Made by a program: the position numbers and the translations under genes
The notes under the pieces: model-generated
What the model was told of the DNA's origin: nothing
Databases searched by the model: none
Seen by the model: the letters and a program-made list of their open reading frames with translations, nothing else
Assembly: GCA_029287915.1 (NCBI GenBank)
Contig: JARFQE010000076.1
Location: 1 to 64,000, forward strand
Source of the DNA: Arenicellales bacterium
GTDB taxonomy: Bacteria; Pseudomonadota; Gammaproteobacteria; BMS3Bbin11
DNA: 64,000 nucleotides
Direction: 5' to 3'
Shown here: piece after piece, positions 40,852-50,229 of the stretch
How positions within the stretch are numbered: position 1 is the stretch's first letter
Layout: every line of letters starts with the position of its first letter

Positions 40852-43542
40852 GTGATTAATTCCATTACCGATCTGTTGCTGGTGCACAGGGATGAAAGAA
40901 AGCAGTTAGCCTATCTATTGCTTGTTTTTATCTTGCTCGGTGCGGGCATGGCAATAGGCAGGGGTACTGCCGATGCGCTTTTTTTCAAGCGTTATGGCAT
41001 AGAGTATCTGCCATTGATGTTTATTCTGGTCAGCGTAATATTAGCTGTTATCAGTGTACTTTATGCCGCCTTTGTTGATGCCCTTCCTGCTGAGCGGTTC
41101 TTTAAAATCATCTTTGTCACCATGATTGTATTGCTGCTTGGTAACTGGTTGATGATTAGCCTGGATGTCAGTGATATGGTCTATCCGGCATATTTTTTAC
41201 TATATGAAGTAACATCAGAATTGTTTCTTGTCCACAGTGCTCTTTACCTTGGACAGAATCTGGTGCAGACACAATCCAAACGACTGATGCCCATTATCCT
41301 GGCCGGTAGCCAGGTAGGCGTAATTTTCGGTGGACTGTTTCTCGCCACTATGTCCAGAACTCTGGGCGTGCAGAATATGCTGCTGGTGTGGACATTGCTG
41401 CTTTTCGTGACAATGGTAACGGTTGTAATCTGGCATGGTAAAAAAGGCGTCTCACCTTATTTTCGTGCTGGACGCAAGGAGAAATCCAGATTGCAGCAGT
41501 CGATAAATCAGGTTTCACAGGGTTTGAAATTCATGAAGACATCAAAGCTGTTAAAAATGTCTTCCTTTGCACTTTTCTTTATGGTGGCCTCTACCTATGT
41601 ACTTTGTTACAGCTTGAACCGTATCTATACAAATACGTTTGAATCAGAGGAAGCACTGAGTTCATTTTTTGGCCTGTTGACTGCCTCTACCAGCATGTTT
41701 GCACTACTACTGCAGGTATTTGTCACAAACCGCGTGATTCGGCGCTTTGGCGTGAAAAAAGTAAACCTTGTATTTCCGGTCACCAGCTTCATGGTTTATC
41801 TGGGACTAATGTTCAGTTTTACTCTACCTCTTGCTCTGGCAGGCAGTTTTAACAAGGATGTCATCATGCCGGCCTTTCGTAGACCGATAAGAAATATATT
41901 TATGGATGCTTTGCCAATGCAGATACAGGGTCGAGCCAGAGCCATGTCAATAGTGGTAGTGCTGCCACTGGCACTGGCCACGGCCGGTGTCTTTTTGTGG
42001 TTAGCGCAAAAAGCCGAGAGTCCAGTCATGTTCCTGTTTCCCGGTATGCTGGCGGCACTCGCTTATCTCTGGTTCAATCGCAGGATGAACAAGGCCTACG
42101 CTGCCGAGATTGTACATCATTTGAAGCAAAGGCTATTTGTGCCAGAGCATCAAATACAGGGGATATTTGATGATGCAGATAGTTCTATATTGGAAGATAT
42201 TGAGCGGGGTGTGCTACAAGATGATGAAGAAATCTCGATTGCATACTCAAATGTCTTGTGCAAAGCAAAACCAGAGCGCGCAGCCAGTCTGCTACCGCAA
42301 CGTATGCAGCGAGCCTCTGTCAGGGCGAAAGATCAGATGATACGTATGCTTCAGCCTCTTGAGTCAGAAAAATTACGGGACCAGTTACGTAGGGAAATTG
42401 GTCATGGGGATGCTCATCTTGACGCAACCTTGTATAAAGCCCTCTTTGTAGCTGGTGATGTCGTAGCAAGGGAAAAGGTGGAAAGTCTGCTAGGCAGTGA
42501 ACAGCCACGGTTGCGTGCTGCCGGCATCCTCGGTGCCCTGTTATACCCTGTGCCAGAGTTAAGCCAGCAGGCAATTAATGAATGGCTAGCCTTGCTTGGC
42601 GATTCAAGGCCTAACTTTTATATTCCAGCAATTGATCTGACGGTGCAGGGCCTGGAAAGTGTCTATCTTAATGAACCCATCTTTAGCGCAATTCAGCAAG
42701 TCATAGTACAAATGCTGGATCAGCCTGATAGTCGTTTGCAGCTTAAAGCTTTAAAGCTCCTGGTCAAATGGCCGACTGATTCATTCAAGGCAGCTGAGGC
42801 CAGTGTGATTAAACTATCCGAGAATAGAAACTGGAAGGTGCGAAAAGAGTCTGTAAAAGCCTCACATTTCCTTCCGTTTGACGAACGCGAAAAGCTGTTA
42901 CTTAGAGCAATTGAAGATCATTACCCAGCTGTGCGTAAAGTGGCAGTAGAGAATATGGCTGTGCAATATAGTGATCCACAGCAATGGTTGGTCAACCAGT
43001 TGATCGAAGGACAGTTTGGATCTGCGCGTGCCAGGGAGGCAATGATTAATACCCTGATTGAATATGGAGTTTCAGCTGAGCAAATGTTATCTGTCTCCGT
43101 GGCGATGGCTGAGAACGCTGTAGAGATGCATAAAGCAGCCAAGCTACTGGAAAAGGAGAATAGCTATTCAATGCAGGGCCTCATGGTGTTGCGTTATGCA
43201 ATTGAAGAACGTACACATGACCTGATTGATCTGGCGCTACTGGCTTTGCAATCTTCAACTCATGACAGCGATATCGAAGTCATCAGGGCAGGTTTGAAAA
43301 GCCGCGATAAACGCCATTTTGCTAATGCCTGCGAATTATTGTCGATGATTAGCCATGGCAAATTAACATCATTACTGCTGCAGGTGTTTGAAGATGTTGG
43401 CGACAGAAAATCTTTAAATAAGGAAGATAATTTACAATCTGTTGGTGATGTTCTGGAATGGATTGAAGAAGGTACAGATCCATGGTTGAACGAGTGTGTT
43501 TCCTATATTAACTCAAAACTGAGCAGCAAATGCCATGCCTGA
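40852..43542 (+). CDS. MFS/NTT (ATP:ADP translocase-like) membrane protein with C-terminal HEAT-repeat domain
   Basis: About 12 TM N-terminal half, then long helical HEAT-like repeats (NWKVRKESVKASHFL; HYPAVRKVAVENMA); GTG start. Confidence 0.8.
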   Translation: MINSITDLLLVHRDERKQLAYLLLVFILLGAGMAIGRGTADALFFKRYGIEYLPLMFILVSVILAVISVLYAAFVDALPAERFFKIIFVTMIVLLLGNWLMISLDVSDMVYPAYFLLYEVTSELFLVHSALYLGQNLVQTQSKRLMPIILAGSQVGVIFGGLFLATMSRTLGVQNMLLVWTLLLFVTMVTVVIWHGKKGVSPYFRAGRKEKSRLQQSINQVSQGLKFMKTSKLLKMSSFALFFMVASTYVLCYSLNRIYTNTFESEEALSSFFGLLTASTSMFALLLQVFVTNRVIRRFGVKKVNLVFPVTSFMVYLGLMFSFTLPLALAGSFNKDVIMPAFRRPIRNIFMDALPMQIQGRARAMSIVVVLPLALATAGVFLWLAQKAESPVMFLFPGMLAALAYLWFNRRMNKAYAAEIVHHLKQRLFVPEHQIQGIFDDADSSILEDIERGVLQDDEEISIAYSNVLCKAKPERAASLLPQRMQRASVRAKDQMIRMLQPLESEKLRDQLRREIGHGDAHLDATLYKALFVAGDVVAREKVESLLGSEQPRLRAAGILGALLYPVPELSQQAINEWLALLGDSRPNFYIPAIDLTVQGLESVYLNEPIFSAIQQVIVQMLDQPDSRLQLKALKLLVKWPTDSFKAAEASVIKLSENRNWKVRKESVKASHFLPFDEREKLLLRAIEDHYPAVRKVAVENMAVQYSDPQQWLVNQLIEGQFGSARAREAMINTLIEYGVSAEQMLSVSVAMAENAVEMHKAAKLLEKENSYSMQGLMVLRYAIEERTHDLIDLALLALQSSTHDSDIEVIRAGLKSRDKRHFANACELLSMISHGKLTSLLLQVFEDVGDRKSLNKEDNLQSVGDVLEWIEEGTDPWLNECVSYINSKLSSKCHA

Positions 43543-43984
43543 CCTGTTTGAACGTGTACTATTATTGAAGCAATCGCCGATTTTTTCGGAAGTCCCAACG
43601 GAAGCACTTAGAATAGTGGCGAAGATGCTTGAAGAAGAGGCCTACTTTTCTGGCGACCGGGTTTTTGATATTAATGAATTCGGCGATCATATGTATATCC
43701 TGCAAAGTGGAAGAGTTGGAATTTCATTAAGTACCGATCCCACTCTAAAAGAATTCGTGGCTGAGCTGGGTGCAGGAGAATGTTTTGGGGAAATGAACCT
43801 GCTTGATGAACTGCCGCGTTCAGCGACTGTGCATGTACTTGAAGATTCAATAATGTTATCACTGGAAAAAGCCCGATTGAGAGGCCTTATTCTCAATTAT
43901 CCAGAACTGAGTATCGGAATGCTGAAAGGCCTGAGCTTACGCTTAAGAAAAGCGAATCTGAAAAATATAGGACAAAAGGATTAG
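43535..43984 (+). CDS. cyclic nucleotide-binding domain protein
   Basis: GDHMYILQSGRVGIS...LGAGECFGEMNLLDELPRSATVH. Confidence 0.92.
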   Translation: MPDLFERVLLLKQSPIFSEVPTEALRIVAKMLEEEAYFSGDRVFDINEFGDHMYILQSGRVGISLSTDPTLKEFVAELGAGECFGEMNLLDELPRSATVHVLEDSIMLSLEKARLRGLILNYPELSIGMLKGLSLRLRKANLKNIGQKD

Positions 43985-43990
43985 ACAATC

Positions 43991-44734
43991 ATGCCGAGAG
44001 CAAATACTGCGCTAACTTCATCTTCTATAGTTTTATTTTTTTTTCTATCATTAGCTTCATTGTCAATTCGTGCTGAAGATGCCCCGCTGCTCAACCATGA
44101 CCCACACTATACGGCAATTGGTTTTTTTGACATACACATCTGTAACTGGCCCGAACGCCCATATTTTTTCAAGATTCTTTTTTCTACTGAAAAGTTTGAC
44201 GAGATTACTGAAATGGAAGTTTTTGATCCTTCAGGATCATCGCTTGCCATATTGGATAAAAGTAAATTTTTACGACTTCATCGTAAGGGTAAACCTGAAA
44301 AGCGGGTATATATTGTTGACCTGGATTTGCCAGACGGTGTAAAAACTGGCTGGTATACGATAAAAGTTAAATCGATTGATGACAGGGAATATTCTGCTAG
44401 CGATTTTGTGCCTTTAACCCGGGTTGGTCGCGTGACAGGCATGTCCCCGTCTTCTGAAACGGAAGCTGTATCTTTACCCGTTACCCTGAGCTGGAAGAAA
44501 CTGCCCGGTGCGGGCTTTTACAAGGTATTTGTCAGGGATGAATGGACAGATGAGGTGGTCTACCAGTCTAAACTGATCAGTAACAATAAGCTGGAATTAC
44601 CTGCCAGTAAACTGCAGCCGGGCGGTTTTTATTCCTGGGTTGTTCACGCACGTGATCTTAACGAGCATATTCTTCTGGGTGATTTTCATATGGGGTCGAT
44701 GAGCAAAAAAGCTTATTTTAATGTAACTGAGTGA
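43991..44734 (+). CDS. DUF2914-like exported protein
   Basis: Signal peptide; GWYTIKVKSIDDREY; SWKKLPGAGFYKVFVRDEWTDEVVYQSKL; family call from memory. Confidence 0.55.
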   Translation: MPRANTALTSSSIVLFFFLSLASLSIRAEDAPLLNHDPHYTAIGFFDIHICNWPERPYFFKILFSTEKFDEITEMEVFDPSGSSLAILDKSKFLRLHRKGKPEKRVYIVDLDLPDGVKTGWYTIKVKSIDDREYSASDFVPLTRVGRVTGMSPSSETEAVSLPVTLSWKKLPGAGFYKVFVRDEWTDEVVYQSKLISNNKLELPASKLQPGGFYSWVVHARDLNEHILLGDFHMGSMSKKAYFNVTE

Positions 44735-44974
44735 CTATTTAATTTGTTGTGCTGGCGTCTGCCAGAAACTCCCGTTTCGCCTGTCAAACAGCCCTGCTGT
44801 TTACCCACCACAGACATGCAACCATCGTCAGACAATGTGTTTTAAGTGCATAATCAGGGGTATTTGCGATTGTTATTTAGTCATAAGTGTTTATAATCGC
44901 CTGAACTGTATCGGTGCATACAGAGAGAATTAATAAAAAAAACGTTTCAATAATTACATCGGAGGACTTCCAAT

Positions 44975-45226
44975 ATGAGTGAAAGAGCGTCTTACTGGAA
45001 AGCAAATATACGCCTGGTAACCGGGTGTCTAATTGTCTGGTTCATCGTGTCATTTGGGTTCGGTATAATTCTGGCTGAACCATTAAATAACATTAGCCTG
45101 GGTGGCTACAAACTTGGTTTCTGGTTTGCACAACAGGGATCCATATATACCTTTGTGTTTTTGATCTTTTTCTACGCCTGGCGTATGAACAAGCTCGATC
45201 GAAAATTCAACGTACACGAAGACTGA
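44975..45226 (+). CDS. DUF4212 small subunit of sodium/solute symporter
   Basis: YWKANIRLVTGCLIVWFIVSFGFGIILAEPLN...GFWFAQQGSIYTFVFLIFFYAWRMNKLD. Confidence 0.93.
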   Translation: MSERASYWKANIRLVTGCLIVWFIVSFGFGIILAEPLNNISLGGYKLGFWFAQQGSIYTFVFLIFFYAWRMNKLDRKFNVHED

Positions 45227-45235
45227 GGGGGCGCT

Positions 45236-47017
45236 ATGGATCTTCAAACTATGACCTACCTGGTGGTAGGGTTGTCCTTTGCTATATATATCGGCATTGC
45301 ATTCTGGGCGAGAGCTAAAACGACCGGTGATTTTTATGTTGCAGGCAAGGGGGTGCATCCGGTATCAAATGGAATGGCCACCGCCGCAGACTGGATGTCG
45401 GCTGCCTCGTTCATATCTATGGCCGGACTGATTGCCTTTAACGGTTACGGCGCTTCCGTCTTCCTGATGGGATGGACGGGTGGTTATGTATTACTCGCCA
45501 TGTTACTGGCTCCTTACCTGCGCAAGTTTGGTAAATACACCGTGCCGGAATTTATTGGAGACCGGTATTACTCGAGAACTGCAAGAATTGTGGCAGTTAT
45601 CTGTTTGATTCTGGCATCCATAACCTATGTTATCGGGCAGATGAAGGGCATTGGTGTTGCCTTCTCACGTTTCCTTGAAACAAGTTATGAAATGGGCCTA
45701 TACATAGGCATGGGTGTTGTTTTCATCTACGCAGTTATGGGCGGAATGAAGGGCATCACTTATACCCAGATTGCACAGTATGTGATTCTCATTTTTGCCT
45801 ACACGGTACCCGCTGTCTTTATCTCTTTGAGTCTGACCGGTGTGGCCTTGCCACAGCTCGGGTTGGGTGCTGATATGTCAGGGACATCGATGTCTATGCT
45901 GGACAAGCTGGATCTTGTGGTTGGAGAGCTTGGCTTCAAGGAGTACTCGACACAGGTGATGGGCAGCAAACTCAATATGTTTGTCTATACGATGTCACTG
46001 ATGATTGGTACCGCTGGACTGCCTCATGTCATCATGCGTTTCTTTACCGTGCCGAAAGTGAAAGATGCTCGTGCCACTGCCGGCTGGGCGCTGGTGTTTA
46101 TTGCGATACTATATACGACGGCTCCTGCTGTTGGCGCGATGGCTCGTCTTAATCTGATGGAAACTATACAGGTTGGCGAGGTTGGTACAGTCGAAGGAAA
46201 TCTTGCTTATGATGACCGCCCGCAATGGTTCAAAAACTGGGAAACTACCGGTCTGCTGCAGTTCGAAGATAAAAACGGTGATGGCCGTATCCAGTACTAT
46301 AACGACAAGGACGAAACGTTTGCTGCAAAGGCTGAATCATATGGCTGGAAAGGCAATGAAATGGTCAAAGTTGACCGTGATATTATGGTACTGGCCAATC
46401 CGGAAATTGCTAAACTGCCAAACTGGGTGATCGCACTGGTTGTTGCCGGTGGGCTGGCTGCTGCACTATCGACAGCAGCCGGTTTGTTGCTGGCGATTGC
46501 CTCATCGATCTCGCACGATCTACTCAAAGGCGTGTTTATGCCATCTATATCAGAAAAGGCTGAACTACTGGCGGGTCGTATCGCTATGGCAGCTGCTATC
46601 GCTATGGCGGGTTACTTCGGCTTACATCCACCAGACTTTGCAGCCGGCACTGTAGCGATTGCATTTGGTCTTGCAGCGGCTTCAATATTTCCTGCACTGA
46701 TGATGGGTATCTTTAATAAAAGAGCTAATCGTGCCGGTGCTATCTGGGGAATGATTGCTGGCATTAGTGTTACTATGCTCTATGTATTCCAGCACAAAGG
46801 CATCATGTTTGTTCCTGGAACTGATTTTCTTGGTGACATGGGTGCAAACTGGTTCTTTGGTATTTCACCAAATGCCTTTGGTGCAGTAGGTGCTGTAGTT
46901 AACTTTGCTGTGGCTATCATAGTTTCGAAGCTGACTTCACCACCGCCAGAGCACATCCAGCACCTGGTAGAGGATATTCGTGTCCCTGCCGGCGCAGGTG
47001 CTGCAACAGGCCATTAA
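45236..47017 (+). CDS. sodium:solute symporter, cation/acetate symporter ActP-like
   Basis: DFYVAGKGVHPVSNGMATAADWMSAASFISMAG; GTAGLPHVIMRFFTV. Confidence 0.93.
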   Translation: MDLQTMTYLVVGLSFAIYIGIAFWARAKTTGDFYVAGKGVHPVSNGMATAADWMSAASFISMAGLIAFNGYGASVFLMGWTGGYVLLAMLLAPYLRKFGKYTVPEFIGDRYYSRTARIVAVICLILASITYVIGQMKGIGVAFSRFLETSYEMGLYIGMGVVFIYAVMGGMKGITYTQIAQYVILIFAYTVPAVFISLSLTGVALPQLGLGADMSGTSMSMLDKLDLVVGELGFKEYSTQVMGSKLNMFVYTMSLMIGTAGLPHVIMRFFTVPKVKDARATAGWALVFIAILYTTAPAVGAMARLNLMETIQVGEVGTVEGNLAYDDRPQWFKNWETTGLLQFEDKNGDGRIQYYNDKDETFAAKAESYGWKGNEMVKVDRDIMVLANPEIAKLPNWVIALVVAGGLAAALSTAAGLLLAIASSISHDLLKGVFMPSISEKAELLAGRIAMAAAIAMAGYFGLHPPDFAAGTVAIAFGLAAASIFPALMMGIFNKRANRAGAIWGMIAGISVTMLYVFQHKGIMFVPGTDFLGDMGANWFFGISPNAFGAVGAVVNFAVAIIVSKLTSPPPEHIQHLVEDIRVPAGAGAATGH

Positions 47018-47037
47018 TACCTGAAGACCAATGATAA

Positions 47038-47075
47038 AAGGCTCCCGCAGTTTGTATAATGCGGGAGCCTTTTTC
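47038..47075 (+). terminator. rho-independent terminator after the symporter
   Basis: AAGGCTCCCGCA..TGCGGGAGCCTTTTT. Confidence 0.85.
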
Positions 47076-47105
47076 ATTTACGCTTTGAATATTTAAAAAT
47101 TTTTC

Positions 47106-47582
47106 ATGTCCCCCCATATCAAAGTTGCAATTATCATCGCCCCATTATTACTCATTGGGGGCTACATCGTTGCTGATTATTACCAAACCTCTAAAGAAGA
47201 GAAATACCTGACTTCTGAGGCGCAGAGAATACCAGCCTACCGACTTGAAATGGCTTCAAGCTGTGCAATACCAGAACAAGCATGTAAATTTAAAAAGGAT
47301 AATCTCATACTGACGTTGACAGTAGATAATAATAATTATCGTATAGAGTCCAGTCACAAACTTGATGGTGTAACGTTAGGGCTGGCCCAGGTAGACAGGG
47401 AAACCCGAACAATACAGATGCTGCAACTATCCGGACCAACGTCGTGGGCTGTGCCGGTAAGGCGCCTGACCAATCTGAAAATGGATGCTCCACTAGTGAT
47501 GCGTATCGCTTTAGCGAGTAATGGTAAGCGCTATTTTGCTGAATTCGAGATCGATAAATCCGGGCCATGGGGGGTGGAATAG
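47106..47582 (+). CDS. hypothetical single-TM protein
   Basis: N-terminal TM; ends overlapping the DUF294 gene start. Confidence 0.65.
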   Translation: MSPHIKVAIIIAPLLLIGGYIVADYYQTSKEEKYLTSEAQRIPAYRLEMASSCAIPEQACKFKKDNLILTLTVDNNNYRIESSHKLDGVTLGLAQVDRETRTIQMLQLSGPTSWAVPVRRLTNLKMDAPLVMRIALASNGKRYFAEFEIDKSGPWGVE

Positions 47583-49438
47583 TGGAAATCGAATTACAGG
47601 AAATCCGGCAATTTATTTCGGTGGTTCCACCGTTTGACCTGTTGTCGGAAAGTGAGCTGAAGCAAATTGTCCAGCGTCTTGGTATAAGGTATTTACGACG
47701 AGGGAAGTTTTTGCCGCCTGATTCAAAAAGCCCACCATCCTTATATTTCATCCGCCAGGGTACTGTTTCACTCTATTCAACTGATAATGAGCTGATTGGT
47801 ATGTTGGCAGAAGGCGAGCTCTGTACCGCATTTTGCGACACTGATGTAGATGCAATGATCCATGCCACGGCCACTGAAGACACACTGGTCTATGGCATCC
47901 CGTGTGTCGAGTTGTTTGACATTATTTCAAGCAAACCCCTGGTAAAGGAATTTCTTTTACATGAACCTACCCGGCGGTTGAAGCAGGCATCTACAGACAC
48001 AAAGAAAAAACTGGCACAGAACGCCACACTAATGAATACACCGTTGTCTGCACTAGTGACCGGCAAGGTGGTTGATATTGATCTTGATTCATCAATACAG
48101 GATGCATCGGTAAGGATGACAGAGTCTGGGGTGTCTTCGTTGCTGATAACAGAAGTGGGAAAGCTTACCGGGATTATAACAGACAGGGATATCCGCTCGC
48201 GCTGTCTGGCGAAGGGTTTATCTCCAGCAACACCAGTTAAGCAGATCATGACGAGAGACCCGTTAAAGATGAGCAGTGACGCAATGGCCTTTGATGCTCT
48301 AATGATGATGACAAAAAAAAATATCCATCATCTTCCTGTTATCGATGGCCAGCAGGTTCGAGGAATAATTACAGCGACAGACCTGATCAGACAGGAAGGA
48401 AAAAATGCCGTATATCTCACTCGCTCAATACACAGGGCAGAGTCAGTAGACGCACTGGTTGAAATAAGTCGCATGATTCCGGATCTTCAATGGCAACTGT
48501 TTATCTCTGGTGGGTCTGCTGAACATGTCGGCAGAGCCATTACTGCAGTAAGCAGTGCACTTACAAGACGCCTGATAGAAATGGCAGAAAAGAAGTTTGG
48601 TCCCCCACCGGTTCCCTTCGCCTGGGTTGCAGCAGGGTCACAGGCACGCAGGGAGCAGTCATCACATTCCGACCAGGATAATGGTCTGATAATTTCAGAT
48701 AGAATGAGGCCAGATGATGAAGAATGGTTCAGATTACTGGCTGAGTTTGTTTGCGATGGCCTGAATGCATGTGGATTTGTCTACTGCCCAGGCGATGCGA
48801 TGGCAAAAAACCCACAATGGCGTCAGACGGAAAATGTATGGACCAGTTACTTTATTAACTGGATAACAACGCCTGAGCCAATGGCACTGATGTTGTCCAG
48901 TATATTCTTTGATATACGGGTTATTTACGGTGATAAAAGCCTGTTGCAAAATATTCAGCAAAAGATTGTCGGAATTACAAAAAACAATCAGCTGTTTTTG
49001 GCTCACATGACGTCTAATGCCCTGCAACACAGAACCCCGCTGGGTTTTTTCCGTGACTTTGTACTCGTTGATGAAGGGGAACACAAAGACACGCTTGACC
49101 TTAAGCACAAGGGAATAGTACCGATTATTGATCTGGCGAGAATTTATGCTTTGGCTGAGGGCATTGATAAAGTCAATACAGTCGAACGTCTGAAAGCTGC
49201 TGCAGGCAGTCCGTCACTGAGTCACGATGGAGCAGATAATCTTCTGGATGCCTATGAGTTTATCAACAGGTTGCGTATGGAGCATCAGGTCGAGCAGATT
49301 AGAAATGGCGAGAATGCTGATAATTACCTGTCGCCGAAACAATTATCAAGGCTGGAACGTTCGCATCTAAAAGATGTGTTCAAGGTAGTGCAGACGATGC
49401 AGGAGTCTCTAGCACAGCGTTATCATACAGGACTCTAG
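47582..49438 (+). CDS. cNMP-binding/CBS-pair/DUF294 nucleotidyltransferase-like protein
   Basis: cNMP-like N-domain, two CBS repeats (ITEVGKLTGIITDRDIRSR; GIITATDLIRQ), GSQARREQSSHSDQDNGLI; GTG start at 47582 preferred over 47567. Confidence 0.9.
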   Translation: MEIELQEIRQFISVVPPFDLLSESELKQIVQRLGIRYLRRGKFLPPDSKSPPSLYFIRQGTVSLYSTDNELIGMLAEGELCTAFCDTDVDAMIHATATEDTLVYGIPCVELFDIISSKPLVKEFLLHEPTRRLKQASTDTKKKLAQNATLMNTPLSALVTGKVVDIDLDSSIQDASVRMTESGVSSLLITEVGKLTGIITDRDIRSRCLAKGLSPATPVKQIMTRDPLKMSSDAMAFDALMMMTKKNIHHLPVIDGQQVRGIITATDLIRQEGKNAVYLTRSIHRAESVDALVEISRMIPDLQWQLFISGGSAEHVGRAITAVSSALTRRLIEMAEKKFGPPPVPFAWVAAGSQARREQSSHSDQDNGLIISDRMRPDDEEWFRLLAEFVCDGLNACGFVYCPGDAMAKNPQWRQTENVWTSYFINWITTPEPMALMLSSIFFDIRVIYGDKSLLQNIQQKIVGITKNNQLFLAHMTSNALQHRTPLGFFRDFVLVDEGEHKDTLDLKHKGIVPIIDLARIYALAEGIDKVNTVERLKAAAGSPSLSHDGADNLLDAYEFINRLRMEHQVEQIRNGENADNYLSPKQLSRLERSHLKDVFKVVQTMQESLAQRYHTGL

Positions 49439-49442
49439 TGGC

Positions 49443-50135
49443 ATGTTGAGCCGCTTGCTCTCATTTAGACAGGAAGCCAGGCGCAGGCACCTGCTTCGAC
49501 ATGCGCCAGCGGGTCCGTTGAAAGAATATCTTTCCGTGCCTTTAATTGATCCGAAGACGGATATACATTCTGTATCATTGATATCACTGGATTTTGAAAC
49601 CAGTGGATTAAATTCGTCCGAGGATCAAATTGTAAGCGTGGGTTATGTCACGCTAGAGGATGGAGAAATAATGCTTTCTACCGCTCAGCACCGGCTGGTA
49701 AAGATAGATCAGGCACTGTCTGAGCAAAGTGTTGTAATTCACAGGATTACTGATGACCTTTCTGCTGCCGGGGAGCCACTGGAAAAAGTAGTCGGCGAGT
49801 TATTAGTATCCCTGGCCGGTAAAGTAATGCTGGCGCATAATGCAACGATTGAGACAACATTTTTAAAACAGGCATGTTTGAAGCTGTATGGTGAAAGCGT
49901 GGATTTCCCCGTCATTGATACCATGAAGATCGCGAGACAATGGTTCGAGAGACGAAACAAGGAGATTGTGCAGGGTGATCTGCGGTTGTTCAATTTGCGT
50001 AAGCGGTATGGCCTCCCCATGTATCAGGCCCACAATGCTTTGAGTGATGCGGTTGCAACTGCCGAATTATTACAGGCTCAGATAGAACATATGGATAGTA
50101 GTAAGTGTTTGCCTTTGAAGAAGTTTTTAAGTTAA
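49443..50135 (+). CDS. DnaQ-like 3'-5' exonuclease
   Basis: SLDFETSG, HNATIETTFL, HNALSDAVATAEL. Confidence 0.92.
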   Translation: MLSRLLSFRQEARRRHLLRHAPAGPLKEYLSVPLIDPKTDIHSVSLISLDFETSGLNSSEDQIVSVGYVTLEDGEIMLSTAQHRLVKIDQALSEQSVVIHRITDDLSAAGEPLEKVVGELLVSLAGKVMLAHNATIETTFLKQACLKLYGESVDFPVIDTMKIARQWFERRNKEIVQGDLRLFNLRKRYGLPMYQAHNALSDAVATAELLQAQIEHMDSSKCLPLKKFLS

Positions 50136-50229
50136 CTTTCCATTATATCGTTTATAGCCTTTGACAGATAAACCGAGTTCAAGCAACATCCAACGAAATA
50201 GAAGAACTACCAGGAAATAGGAGAAACCC

